Source: Vanessa cardui
Lineage: Eukaryota; Arthropoda; Insecta; Lepidoptera; Nymphalidae
Length of the DNA stretch: 64,000 nucleotides
Reading direction: 5' to 3'
Assembly: GCF_905220365.1 (NCBI RefSeq)
Contig: NC_061152.1
Coordinates: 2,035,001-2,099,000, forward strand
The position numbers were made by a program, and so were the translations under genes. Positions 17,641-31,500 of this stretch are shown here, piece by piece (the stretch's first letter is position 1; each line of letters begins with the position of its first letter). The notes under the pieces are model-generated. The model was not told the origin of the DNA. It made no database searches and worked only from the letters and a program-made list of their open reading frames with translations.

Positions 17641-19578
17641 ATGGCCGATCCTTGGGTTATCCAAGCCCACGAGCACGCAAAGTTTGCGGAGCACTTCCGT
17701 AACCTCGGACCCATCAATGGTACCTTAACAGGGGAACAGGCAAAGAGATTCATGTTGCAAGTATGTATTGTTCCAGTTGACTACAACATTTATATCAAAT
17801 ACACTTCATTTAAGTAAACTTTTACAAGCACTTTTGAATTGTCATTTAACAATTATATTTAGTAAAGCTACCACCAGTTCGAAAGGATGAAAACCATTAC
17901 ATAATACATACTAATCTTGTTAATTGAAAGTAACTCTCTGTTTTGCTTTCACAGTTAAATCATGAACCAAATTTAAATTTACATGTTAAGCTTGAACCCT
18001 AAGGTATGTTTATGTAAACCTAAAACCATATCATGTAAGGGAAGCCACAAAGGAAAAGTCTCCTTCATCAATCATACAATAAAATACTAATAATTTACAG
18101 AAAACTCATACTCACTCTTGAAAGCTTAACAGAGTTACTTTTATCAAAACAATAACAACTTTGAGGAGAAGGTTTAGAACATATTCCATCACGCTGTTCC
18201 AATGCGGGTTGGTGGAATACACATGTGGCAGAATTTCTATGAAATTTGTCACATGCAGGTTTCCTCACGATGTTTTCCTTCACCGCAGAGCACGAGATGA
18301 ATTATAAGGACAAATTAAGCACATGAAACAGAGGTGCTTGCCTGGGTTTGAACCCATAATCATCTGTTAAGATACACGCGTTCTGACCACTGGGCCATCT
18401 CGACTCATCATCACAACAAAATAAACTTTATTCAAATAGGCTTTAATTATATTTGTCACTCATCACAATCTTACTGTCTAATTCCAGTCTCAACTCCCCC
18501 CACCAATTCTCGGTCAAATATGGTCACTGGCCGACACCAATGCTGATGGCAAATTGGATTTGAAGGAATTCTCGATTGCTTGCAAGGTTTGTCAATATTT
18601 ATTTAATTTATTAGATAGCATATTAGCTAAAGTATGTTCTGGCAACACTGTGTACCTTCCAAGGGAAAGACTACATCAGATTGTGTTATTAATTAGGGTT
18701 GTAGAACCTCAAATAAATATCAAATTTTGTGTAACAACAACAGACTGTAAACCCACTGCTGGGCCTTTTAGAGGATCTGGCCAATGTAAGAAGTGTGTGG
18801 CAGTATAATGAAACAAATGCTTTGTAGATGAAGGAATGAATGAATTTTTTATTTAGATAAATGTTTCGGGTCTATATACAAAGGTTTCAGTATCAAAAAC
18901 AACCCATTCCACAGTCTATAATGTGTTTCCAATACAGTTTTATGTGCATAAATGAGGTATACATTTAGAGTCGTCTATGGAGTGATTTAGGATGTAATGA
19001 TGGCCTGCAGATGTTGTATACGCTTGGAGTGACTATCTAGTGGCTAGCGTCGTCGTCGTAACTACATACAGATGTGCTGCTACAATCTCTTCTCCCTTTT
19101 AGCAGAAAGTTTTGCAACATATCCACGCTGTTCCAGTGCGGGTTGATGGAGTACGTATGTGGCAGAATTTCTATGTAATTAGATACATGTTGCCTCACGA
19201 TGTTTTCCTACACCGAGCATGAGATGAATTATAAACACAAATTAAGCGCATGAATATTCAGCGGTGCTTGTCTGTTTTTCAATGTATTAAAATGTTCTTT
19301 TTGAATGTATATTATAGTTCATCTTTCCTTGAATATTGTTAAGAGAAATTCTGCCTATGATGCATTCATCATTTGAGTACCTAAGAGAAGTACCTAGCTT
19401 GTATTCTCCTTCCTAAGTGATATAGCTGAAATAAAATGTGTTGCCACAGCAAAAAAATAAATAAAGAATTATTTTTAATAAAAACAATATTAATTACAGA
19501 TTATAAATTTAAAGCTACATGGTATCGAAATACCAAAGACGTTGCCGCCATCGCTGCTTGCTTCATTAAGTCCCACTG
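17641..19578 (+). CDS. Dap160: Dap160 EH domain 1 (exons 1-3)
   Basis: Exon 1 encodes MADPWVIQAHEHAKFAEHF and GTLTGEQAKRFMLQ. Exon 2 encodes SQLPPPILGQIWSLADTNAD and GKLDLKEFSIACK, including the EF-hand loop and the conserved W of the EH pocket. Exon 3 completes the domain with IINLKLHGIEIPKTLPPSLL. EH domains bind NPF-type peptides. Exon boundaries are phase 0, 0 and 1. Confidence 0.9.
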
Positions 19579-22500
19579 GTAATTATGATCAGATGTTACT
19601 AACAGACATTGTTCACCTCTTTCACTCGTCATTAATTTCATATGCGAAAGACAGAGACAGCATTAATCAGATAACACCAAAATCATTAAAAAGTTTTTCA
19701 CGATATAAGTTCTTTTGATATTACTAAGTATGATCAGATGTAACTAACGAACAGTGTTCATCTCTTTCACACATCATGGATTTGATATGCGATAGACTAA
19801 GACGGCAATAGCCATATTAACACAATAGAATTAAAAAGTTTTGCATGATATAAGTTCTTTGGATATTACAAATTATGATCAGATCTTACTAACGAACATT
19901 GTTCATCTCTGTCACTCGTCATTAATTTCATATGCGAAAGACAGAGATAGCATTAGTCAAATAACACCAAAATCATTAAGAAGTTTTTCATGATATAAGT
20001 TCTTTTGATATTACTAAGTATGATCAGATGTAACTAACGAACAGTGTTCATCTCTTTCACTCATCATGGATTTCATATGCGAACGACTGAGACGGCAATA
20101 GTCACATTAACACAATAGAATTAAAAAGTTTTTCACGATATAAGTTCTTTTGATATTACTAATTATGATACAAATTATGATAAGATCATACTGACAAACA
20201 TTATTCATCTCTTTCACTCAACGTGGATTTGATATGCGAAAGAATAAGACGGCAATAGTCAGATTAACACAATAGAATTAAAAAGTTTATCGTTATATAA
20301 GTTCTTTTGATATTACTAATTATGATGCTAATTATGATAAGATCATACTGACAAACATTATTCATCTCTTTCACTGGTAATGGATTTGATATGCGAAAGA
20401 CTAAGACGACTATAGTCATATTAGCACAATAGAATTAAAATTTCATGCGATTTGATAATAACTCAGCTGTATTGTACTCTACAGTAATAGTCATAGTTTG
20501 ATTAATGTCTTTATTTATAATAAAACACGACACAACTCAGACGTATCATCTCTTATTATTTTACAGGTCCAAAACAACAATTCCCTCCCCCAAAACCCCC
20601 AATTCCTCCAATGCCAAATCTTTCCCAGCCCCTGATCAGTGGCTTACCGGCACAGTCTAATCAATCTCTCCTGGGCGACTTTAACCAGCCCCCAATCCCA
20701 TCGAAGCCAACAGCTGTACCTGATCTTATATCTGGCGTCAAACCACCCATGCCAGCCCAACCATTGATGTCCAGTAACCAGTCATTGATTAATCAACCAT
20801 TGGTTTCAACTCAACCATTGGTTAACACGCAACCATTGATTGGTGGCCCTCAACTTATGGGTGCAACTCAACCCCTAGGTTCGGTTCAGCCACTTGTAGC
20901 TCCATCTCAGCCGTTAATCGGTTCAAATCAACCGTTGATTAGCGGTATTCAGCCATTAGTCCCAGGAGCGTTAACTAGCACAACCCAACCAATGAACCAA
21001 CTTATTAATACTTCTCAACCTCAAATGAATTCGAGCCAGCCTCTGATGTCTCAATCGTTGATAAACACAATGCCAGTTCAACCGCCGATCATGAATATGT
21101 CGAACCAACCATTGAATCAATCCCAACCCTTGGTTGGTTTGGCTCAGAATCCACCGCTCGTTGGGCCAACCCCATTAGTGCCAAGCTCCCAACCACAAAT
21201 ACCAACTGGTACGACGGTCGCTTCGATGGGTAGCCCGCCGATGCCAGCCGTGACAAGTGTAGCGGGTTCGATTTCCGGTCAGCCGATCACGTCGACGCCT
21301 ATTACGGCCGTTAAAAGTGACTCGTTCTCAAAACCAGGTAATCATTATAAAGAATCATTAACTACTTTGGTCTAAATAATTTAACTGATGATCGCGGGTT
21401 CAAACCCAGGCAAGCCCCGCTGAATATTCAACAGTTGATTTGAGTTTATAATTCATCTCGTGCTCGGCGGGGAAAGGAAACATCGTGAGGAAACCTGCAT
21501 GTGACTAATTTTAAAGGAAGAGGGGGCCTTAGCCCAGCAGTGGGAAACTTACAGGCTGTTGTTGTTGGTCTATCACTACATATTATAAAACAATGTTCCC
21601 TGTTCGCGTCTATATGTGTGTATGTTCGTGATAATCTCCGAAACTACTGAACGGATTTTGATGCGGTTTTCACTAATAGGTAGAGGGATTCATAACGAAG
21701 GTTTAGGTATATAATTTATTAAGGTTTCTGTGTAAATAAGTTGAAATGGAACGACAATTGTTAAACATGTCGGAAAAAAGCAGCAAAAAATATAAATAAA
21801 AGGTAAAAATATAAAATATCATATCATATCTCGTAATCAAAATCACAATAAACTTTATTCAAGTGGACTTTTACAAGCACTTTAACAATTAAGTGAAGCT
21901 ACCACCGGTTCGGAAAGTAGATTCAACCGAGAAGAACCGCCAAGAAACTCAGTAGTAACTCTTCAACCTTTAAAAAATACAAAGTCATGTTATTAAATAC
22001 AATTAATATAAATTAATATCGAGGTCCTAACTTCAAATCCAGGGCCAATATCCTCAGAAGCAGCTCTGGAAGAAGTTGACATTTCATTGCCCCCAGAAAG
22101 CACTTGAACAATAACACTAGTTATTATTGCTGGTAATATATTTGATGAGTGGGTGGTACCCTAACGCGCCTCATAGTATGTCATATTTACTAACTTTAAT
22201 TTAGTTTTAACTAGCGACATACCCCGGCTTCATACGGATTCAGTGCTGATACTAAATATACTATAGAATTTGTTTATTCACGACATCACATTAGAAACTT
22301 CTAAATTTATCAGCGTTTTTTTACTATATTGTTCGTATTATATACAAAAACCTTCCTCTCGAATCACTCTATCTCTTGAAAGAAATCGCATCAAAATCCG
22401 TTGAGTAATTTCAAAGATCTAAGCATACATAAGAACAGATAAGCGACTTTGTTTTATACTATGTATAATATATTTTAGTATGACCTTGAAAAATCTTCAT

Positions 22501-25500
22501 TCGTTCACAGAGAGTTATAATAAATGAATTATGTATGTATTTCAGCTTCCCTGGCTACCAGTCCCACTGAGGTACCGATGGGGGTGGTAACACCACCACC
22601 CGCTGCCGAGTGGAGTATACCACAGCCTCAGAAACTCAAGTAAGACTGTGATCACAACAGTGGTCAGTACGGTTCTGTATAGGTTGTAAACACATGAACA
22701 CTAATCCTCCACTTTCACCACCCGGGGGGATGAAACTCGAAAGCAAATTCACTCAACAGACTCTAGGGTGATTTGACTTCCGAGTTCTGACCAATTACTA
22801 ACTATTTTTCAACAAACCCAATCACATTATCAGCCTTTTGTGTTTTATTTTATTCTTATTCTAATTTATGTATGTGTGTGCGTGGGTGTGTTTGTGTAAA
22901 ATGTTTGAACCAAGGATCTGCTCAGTTATATAGAAAGCTAGATAGCTACAAGACCAATAACAGCTGTCCAGTAAACAGATATTTGGTCAAGTAGTTGGAT
23001 CTGCGTCTTAAATACAAAATAAACTTTATTCAAGTAGGCTTTTACAAGCACTTTTGAATCTTTAACAACTATATTCAGTGAAGCTACCACCGGTCCGGAA
23101 AGTAGATTCTACCGAGAAGAATCACCAAGATACTTATTGGTTACTCCTTTTTAATATAACTGGTTAGCCTTTCCGGCTTCGCTAGGGTTGAAAAAGAGTG
23201 TTCGTGAAACCGCACATAACGTTCAACCAATCAGCGCGCGACATGCATTCCGCCGACAGATTACAATATAGCGAAAAATATAATAATAATATGAAAATTA
23301 CATTAAATAATAACAATAAATAAATATTGGACAACATCACATAAATTACTCTGATCTCGATGTAAGCAGCTAAAGCACTTGTGTTATGGAAAATCAGAAG
23401 TAATGAAGGTTCAAACACCCAGACCCGAGACGACATAGACAACTAATGAACTTTCTACATCGGCTATTCTGGGAATCGAACCAAGGACCTCGAAGGCGTA
23501 CCCATGAAATCCGGTGTACACTCGACCACGGAGGTCGTCAAATGCGTTAAATTGCAATCATATCTCACGGTTCACAATATTGCGATAGTTTACAATCTCA
23601 CGAGTTAGATTGTCATCTAACGACTCTGTAATCTTACGGTGACATCCACCGATCCCCATTTTAACAAAATCGTGGGTTAAACTCCAAACCATCGTCAAAG
23701 AAGCCTCAGACCAGGCACCATTGTTTTATATTGAAACATTTTTATGTTTTCAGATATACTCAATTGTTCAACGCAACGGATCGCGCCAAAACCGGTTCCG
23801 TATCCGGCGCCCAAGCGCGATCGATCATGCTACAGTCAAGGCTTCCTCAGCAGACCCTGGCCCAGATATGGGCACTCGCTGACCTGGACTCCGATGGGAA
23901 ATTGGGTATGTCCCATAATGTTATCTATTCATGTCTGTCTGTTTCAATGAGCTGATATGGCCCAGTGGTTAGAACGCGTGCATCTTATAGATATATGTGC
24001 TTAATTTGTGTTTATAATTCATCTCGTGCTCGGTAAAGGAAAACATCGTGAGGAAACCTTGCATATGTCTAATTTCATTGAAATTCTGCCACGTGTTGAT
24101 TTCAAGAATACGATTGGAACATCTAGGTGGAATATGTTTCAAGCTCTCTTCTTAATGAGAGAGGAGGCTTTAGCCCAGCAGTGGACAATTTACTTTTACC
24201 GTCGATATATACACTAAAAGATTATAATAGAAATACACGGATCAGTGCAGTGTGATACACCATTACATTTATTTACAGCACTGTTGAATTAAATAAAAAG
24301 TAATACAATCTTTAATAATAATAAACTCTTAAGGTAGAACAAACACAACAAATACGGCACAAGGCATAATACAAACAAAATAAATAATTATAAATCCCTA
24401 TCTTATAGCAGTTTTGGAGCTTATTACTAACATACAGACAGACACACGTGCAGAAGAGTTTTATAATATGTATTGATAATGTGTTGTGGGGGGGGGGGGG
24501 TCGTCCAAAACTAGTGGAAATAGTCACACATAATAAATGAATATTACTTGGGGATATTGCACAATAAAAAGGAAGAAAAAAATGTTTATACACGACACAA
24601 TTATAAAAGAATAAAATATTTAAAAAGAAAAGAGAAAATATAAAAAAACATTTTTACGAAATATAACTATTAACTAACTTGATAATTAATTAATTGTTCG
24701 TTAATAAATTTACAGGATGTGAAGAGTTTGTACTCGCAATGTACTTATGTGAGCGCGCCACACAAGGCGAGCAACCGCCTGCGAAGCTGCCCCCAGACTT
24801 GATACCCCCTACTTTTAGGTAAGAACCGCCAAGGAACTCAGTAGTTACCCCCACCATTTTAATCACAGTATATGTCAATACAATTGTATTTATTCATATT
24901 GTAACTTATACTAAAGCTAATTTTTTTATGTAATACTAGCAACCCGCCCCGGTTTCGCTCGGGTGCAGTACTGATATTAAATATAATTTAATAATTAAAC
25001 AAGTTTTCAATAATTAAAATGATCATTTTTGATCGTGTTTTGTTTTAAAAGTGTTTCTCGACAATCGACATACATAACATATATATATTGTTTTAAACAA
25101 AGGTGTAAGCAAAGCAACTGTGAATATGCTCTACTAAAAACATTCAAGATTATAAATTGACTGGAAAGACACATATGTGCAACACTGATACTAAATATAC
25201 AGCAGACTTAGTTTATGTACGACATCACATTAGAAACTTCTAAAATTATCAGCGTTTCTTTACTATATTATCCGTGTATTATATACGAAAACCTTCCTCG
25301 AATCGCTCTATCTATTAAAAAAACCCACATCAAAATCCGTTGAGTAATTTCAAAGATCTAAGCATACATAGCGACAGACTAAGCGACTTTGTTTTAAACT
25401 GTGTAGCCAGTGTAACTACAGGCACAAGGGACATAACATCTTAGTTCCCAAGGTTGGTGGCGCATTGACGATGTAAGGAGTAGTTAATATTTCTTACAGC

Positions 25501-28500
25501 GTCATTGTCTAAGGGTGATGGTGACCACTTACGATCAGGTGGCCCATATGCCGCCAACCTATACTATAAAAAAAAAATTTCAGGCGCGATTCAGTCTCCA
25601 GCTTAAGTAGTGTGAAGTCCTACGAAGAGAGAAGGAAGGAGAACTTGGCTAGAGGTCAAGCTGAGTTAGAGAGGAGGAGATCTCAGCTCGCTGACATACA
25701 AATGAAGGAGAAGGTAAATCCATCATTGATATATACGAGAATCTCTTACAATTAAACGCCATTTTGAATTTGATAATTATTGAGAAATCTCAGTAAATTT
25801 CTAATATGGCGCACTTTTTCCGCCATATTGCCATATTTTTTTTATATCGAATGTCTTTATTTATTTAAATTTCTAATATGGCGCACTTTCTCTGCCATAT
25901 TGCCATATTTTTTTATACCGAATGTCTTTATTTATTTTTCATGCAATTCAAGGAAGCTGAGGTAAGTATATTATGTTGTAATTATATGTTTTTTGTTTAG
26001 AATGAATTACCAAACTGGTATATGGCACTAAGCCTTATTACGAACGCCATATATAAGGAACTTTGTTACACAGTGAACTTGAATGTAAATAAAGTAGTTG
26101 AAATAATTAATTATGATATATGTGATTATATATGAAGGCGGAGAGGGAACGAAAAGAGAGAGAAGAAGCTGAGAAGAAAGAGAAGTTGCGTTTGGAAGCG
26201 CAGAAGAAGGAGCAGGAAGAAATGCTTCGGAAGCAGAAAGAAGAACAGGTATGTTTTAATATATATGTCGCTGTCATTTATCATAGAATATTTAATGGTA
26301 TTATTTAAATTGGTGGTAAGATTCAATTTGGTAGATGCCACCCACTCATGAGCTGAGATGGCCCAGTGGATAGAACGCGTGCATATTAACCGATGATTGC
26401 GGGTTCAAATCCACTATATATATGTGCTTAATTTGTGTTAAAATTCATCTCGTGCTAGGTGAAAGAAAACATCGTGAGGAAACCTGTATGTGTCTAGTTT
26501 CATCGAAATTCTGCCACATGTGCATTCTGCAATCCGCATTGGAACAGCGTGGTGGAGTATGTTCCAAACCTTCTCCTCAAAAGCTGAGGACGCCTTAGCC
26601 CACCAGTGGGAAATAAAAGGCTGTTGTTGTTGTTGTTTGTTGTAAGCACATGAAAATTCAATCAATCATCAAGATGACGTTCTTACCACTGGGCCATCTC
26701 TTAACTTTAAAATTTTAGATTAAATAGACTTTCTAACCTAACTGGGCCATGTCTTCACTAATTATATTTTGCATAATAATAACTTTCCTGAATTATGATG
26801 ATGTGAGCAAAAATAATTTTAATGTGAATATTCATTCGTATAGTAGGAAGAAGGATGAAATAATAGTAACAATTTAAAACATTTATTTATACAAAGAATC
26901 TCCCACTGAATTTTGTCTGTCTCTCTCGCTCTTAGGCGGGCTAACCATGCCCGAGTGGAAGGGACGCGTGCCTTTCACTTTTTATGTCTGTCTCTCTCGC
27001 TCTTAGGCGGGCTAACCATGCCCGAGTGGAAGGGACGCGTGCCTTTCACTTTTTATGTCTGTCTCTCTCGCTCTTAGGCGGGCTAACCATGCCCGAGTGG
27101 AAGGCACGCGTGCCTCTCACTCGCTCTCATTGTGAGCGCATAACGCGAGCGGAGCGTAACGCAGTTTCTTGAAGTGTCACCCGGCAAACCAATTTATAAG
27201 ACGTTGTCACGTCAAAAGATACTGACGCTGTCTCACACACACAAGTAGTGGAGGGGGGGGGGGTCAGCCGTCAGTCATGCGATGAGCGCCGGCGCGACCG
27301 GACGCGGTAGGGTATAACTACTTGGTGAGCCAGTGTACGACTACATACTACTAACTAGGATAGGTAGAAGCACTACAGTTACTATAAAATGGCCTAGTCT
27401 GGTCCCGCATCACTTAAAACCAGTAGAACTCCTCAAAAATTGACAGCAGAATCTAAAGATCATTAGATAATTTTAGTTAAAAGTTTTTCTTTTTAAAGGA
27501 AAAACGCGAAGCAGCCAGGAAAGAAATGGAGAGACAATGTCAGCTAGAATGGGAGAAGAAACGGTGAGAATATTATATTTATTGTATTCTAGAAGATTCC
27601 ATAGAAGATTCCGGATTCAAATGTTGTTAGTAGTTGTTAGTTACTTGGTGGTAGTAATGTAAAAGTAAAGTAACAGCCTGTAAATTACCCACTGTTGGGA
27701 TAAGGCCTCCTCTTCCATTAAGGAGAGGGTTTGGAACATATTCCACCACGCTGTTCCAATGCGGGTTGGTGGAATGCACATGTGGCAGAATTTCGATGAA
27801 ATCAGACACATGCAGGTTTCCTCAAAATCAAAATAAACTTTATTCAAGTGGGCTTTTACAAGCACTTTGGAATCGTCATTTAACAATTAAGTGAAGCTAA
27901 AACCGGTTCGGAAAGTAGATTCTACTATATATAAGTGCTTAATTTGTGTTTATAATTCATCTCGTGCTCGGCGGTGAAGGAAAACATCGTGAGGAAACCT
28001 GCATGTGTCTAATTTCATAGAAAATCTGCCACATGTGTATTCCACCGACTCGCATTGGAACAGCGTTGTGGAATGTTTTCCAATGTTTTGACGACCTCCG
28101 TGGTCGAGTGGTGTGTACACCGGTTTTCATGGGTACGCCACTCTGAGGTCCCGGGTTTGATTCCCGGCCGAGTCAATGTAGATTATCATTTGTTTTCTAT
28201 GTCGTCTCGGGTCTGGGTGTTTGTGCCGTCGTTACTTCTGATCTCCCACAACACAAGTGCGTTAGCTTACATTGGGATCAGAGTGATGTATGTGATGTTG
28301 TCTCATATTTATTTATTTATTCCAAACCTTCTCCTCAAAGATTGAGGAGGCCTTAACCCAGCATTTGGAAATTCACAAATTGTTGTGTTTTTGTAGGTCT
28401 ACTTGTCTCTTTCTAGCATCACCGATTAGACAAAGACGGCATTCTATAAAACCCAGCATTTGGAAATTCACAGATTGTTGTGTTTCTGTAGTTCTACTTG

Positions 28501-31500
28501 TCTCTTTCTAGCATCACCGATTAGACAAAGACGGCATTCTATAAAACCCAGCATTTGGAAATTCACAAATTGTTGTGTTTTTGTAGGTCTACTTGTCTCT
28601 TTCTAGCATCACCGATTAGACAAAGACGGCATTCTATAAAATCCAGCATTTGGAAATTCACAGATTGTTGTGTTTTTGTAGTTCTACTTGTCTCTTTCTA
28701 GCATCACCGATTAGACAAAGACGGCATTCTATAAACAATCAATACGTTCTCATTTTCCAGTACTCGTGAGCTAGAGACTCTCAGAACGGAGGAGCAGAGT
28801 AAGGTTCTGTCACTGAAGGCTCGCTCGCAAGCGATCACCGCGGAACTGAACTCTGTGAACCTTCGAGCTGGTAACTTGGCGAAGGACATCCGCGATACCA
28901 GGACGGCGGTGGCAGCTGCCAAGTGTACCATCGATTCCATGAGGTCAGTGTATTTTTGTACACTAGTCGTCCCCTGCGGCTACACATGCGAGTGTTGGTT
29001 GGAACGCGTGCATCTTAACCGATGATTGCGGGTTCACATACAAGCACTGAATATTCATGTGCTTAATTTGTGTTTATAATTCATCTCGTGCTCGGTGAAG
29101 GAAAACATCGTGAGGATGATGCATGTGTCTAATTTGATAGAAATTCTGCCACATGTGTATTCCAACCCGCATTGGAACAGCGTCGTGGAATATGTTCCAA
29201 ACATTATCCGCAAAGGGAGATGAGGCCTTTAGCCCAGCTATGGGAATTTACAGGCTGTTGTTGTTGTGTTTTTGATAAATAGAGTGATTCGAGAGGAAGG
29301 TTTTTGCATATAATACATGGGCAATATAGTAAAGAAACGCTGATAATTTTAGATGTTTCTAATGTGATCAGTGTTCAGGTTTTTTGTACTGGCTGTACTC
29401 TAAAAGTAAAGTAACAGCCTGTACATTTCCCACTGCTGGACTAAGACCTCCTCTCCCTTTGAGGATAATTTTTGGAACATATTCCACCACGCTGTTCCAA
29501 TGCGGTTTGGTGGAATACACATGTGGCAGAATTTCTATCAAATTAGACACATGCATCATCCTCACGATGTTTTCCTACACCGAGCACGAAATGAATTATA
29601 AAGACAAATTAAGCACATGAATCAGCGGTGCTTGCGTGTGAACCCGCAATCATCGGTTAAGATGCACGCGTTCTAACCACTGGGCCATCTCATATACAGA
29701 GCGTTGAGCGACTTTGTTTTATACTGTGTAATGTTTAATGATTCCAGGTCCGATAGAGACGCCAGTATGGCTGAGATGCAACAGCTGAAAGCTAAAGTGA
29801 AGGAATTAAACGCAAAGCAAATAGCTTTGAACAAAGAAAAAGCAGAACTTGATAGCAAGGTGAGTTCAATGAACCCTACAAGTATGGTAGATGGTCGAGT
29901 GTGTACACCGGTTTCCATGGTTACGCCACTCCGAGGTCCCGAGTGGATGTAGATTGTCATTAGTTGTCTGTGTCGTCTTGGGTCTGGTTTGTGCCGTCGT
30001 TACTTCTGATCTTCCACAACACAAGTGCGTTAGCTGCTTACATTGGGATTAGAATAATGTATGTGATGTTGTCTCATATTTAATTTAAGGAAAATCCAAG
30101 CATGCAGGCGACCTGATGGTAAGTCACAAGTGGCGCTGTAAGTTACATTAACTATTCCTTACATCGTCAATGCGCCACCAACCTTGGGAACTAAGATGTT
30201 ACGTCCCTTGTGCCTGTAGTTACACTGGCTCACCCTTCAAACCGGAACACAACAATACTGAGTACTGTTGTTTGGCGGTAGAATATCTGATGAGTGGTAC
30301 CTACCCAGATGGGCTAGCACAAAGCCCTACCACCAAATAAACTCCATATTAGTATGAGGACCAACATATTTGTATAGTACGACACAAATTAGATGCAGCA
30401 TCGGCAAATTCAATAAAACCGATGACTGCCAATTCACAACCAACAGAAACAGCTCCCTATCGCGCCACTCGACGCTATTCGTCGCTATAGATTCCCGCGT
30501 CAGTTCGACCCGAGACAGCGAGTGCGTGTAAAGCGACGCGTCGAATTGACGAATATATTTGTTTTATGTGTTCACATGATATTACAAGTTACTACGTTTG
30601 TGCAAAGATCATATTCGCATGAGAAGTAAATGTTGATAATTTGGGAGAGCGTACTCAATTCGGATGTGATCGGTTTCACGAATTTTGCCGATGCGACATC
30701 TAAGAACTAGCGCGCGCTGGTAACTTGTCACGGTGACTTTAAAGTGTTTGTCATTGTCACGTCACGTTTCCAAAGTGGAGTGCGCTCATTGACAGAGACA
30801 GTGACAAAACATTTTCGAAATCGAAGTGTCATTTGCCACCATGGATTTCGAAGAGACGGTGGTTCTCTGTGAACTCGTGAGACTCGGCAGAAAAAGAAAG
30901 GGAAGAGAATACTGGATACTAATTTCCTCCCACGCTTTGATTTTCACGTGAATATCTGAATAATCTTTAAATTTTTCATCATAAAGAGCTGGTCTCTTTT
31001 CCACTTCTTCTATTAGAACATCATTATCAGTATCGTCTTCACGAATGTTTACGTTTTGAATAGATGGTGACGCCATTTGCGCGCCAAAGTCGGCAGTCAA
31101 ATTGCAGATAGCGCAAGACTGACAAATTTGTCGCTAGCGGACACAAATTTCACCCAATTGTCACGTCGTAACGTGCGCGCACCTCCATACATATTCACGG
31201 ACTCGACAAGAGTGACGAAACAGTCACCGTGACAAATATCACCCGTGGGCGCTAGTTCTAAGTCGTGTCGTACTATACACTGTTTTATATGAACTAGCTA
31301 CTCAAGATTTTCCAAGAAACGATGTACATTTGTAAAATTAAACTTTTGTATATTTTTCACAGACGAAGGCGTCCGATGGTAATGAAGATGGAAAACTGAA
31401 TATGATGGAGGTCACCCTGAAACAACTGCGAGATAAGGTATGTAGCCTGCATGGCAGACATAGGAAATAGGTTAGATCCTCCTTTTAAATATCCTATACT

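Larger units (their letters stand above)
30375..31277 (+). mobile_element. MITE-B copy carrying a nested PIF/Harbinger-type element
   Basis: Left TIR TATAGTACGACACAAATTAG and right TIR end AGTCGTGTCGTACTATA bracket the unit. The family core (GCGACGAATAGCGTCGAGT type, here inverted) is at 30450-30545. A 555 bp insertion at 30704-31258 splits the right TIR. Confidence 0.8.

Noticed and set aside
23182..23442. 86-codon hydrophobic minus ORF
   Set aside because: It spans a SINE-B and the AT-rich tail next to it; the hydrophobic stretch is translated AT-rich repeat.
28088..28160. tRNA gene candidates at SINE heads
   Set aside because: A and B boxes are present, but the sequence does not close into a tRNA cloverleaf by eye and continues into the SINE body. 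They are SINE promoters.
30786..31100. MADF ORF as a host gene
   Set aside because: It lies wholly inside an element with TIRs and a TAA duplication, and the domain is broken off after the first helices.
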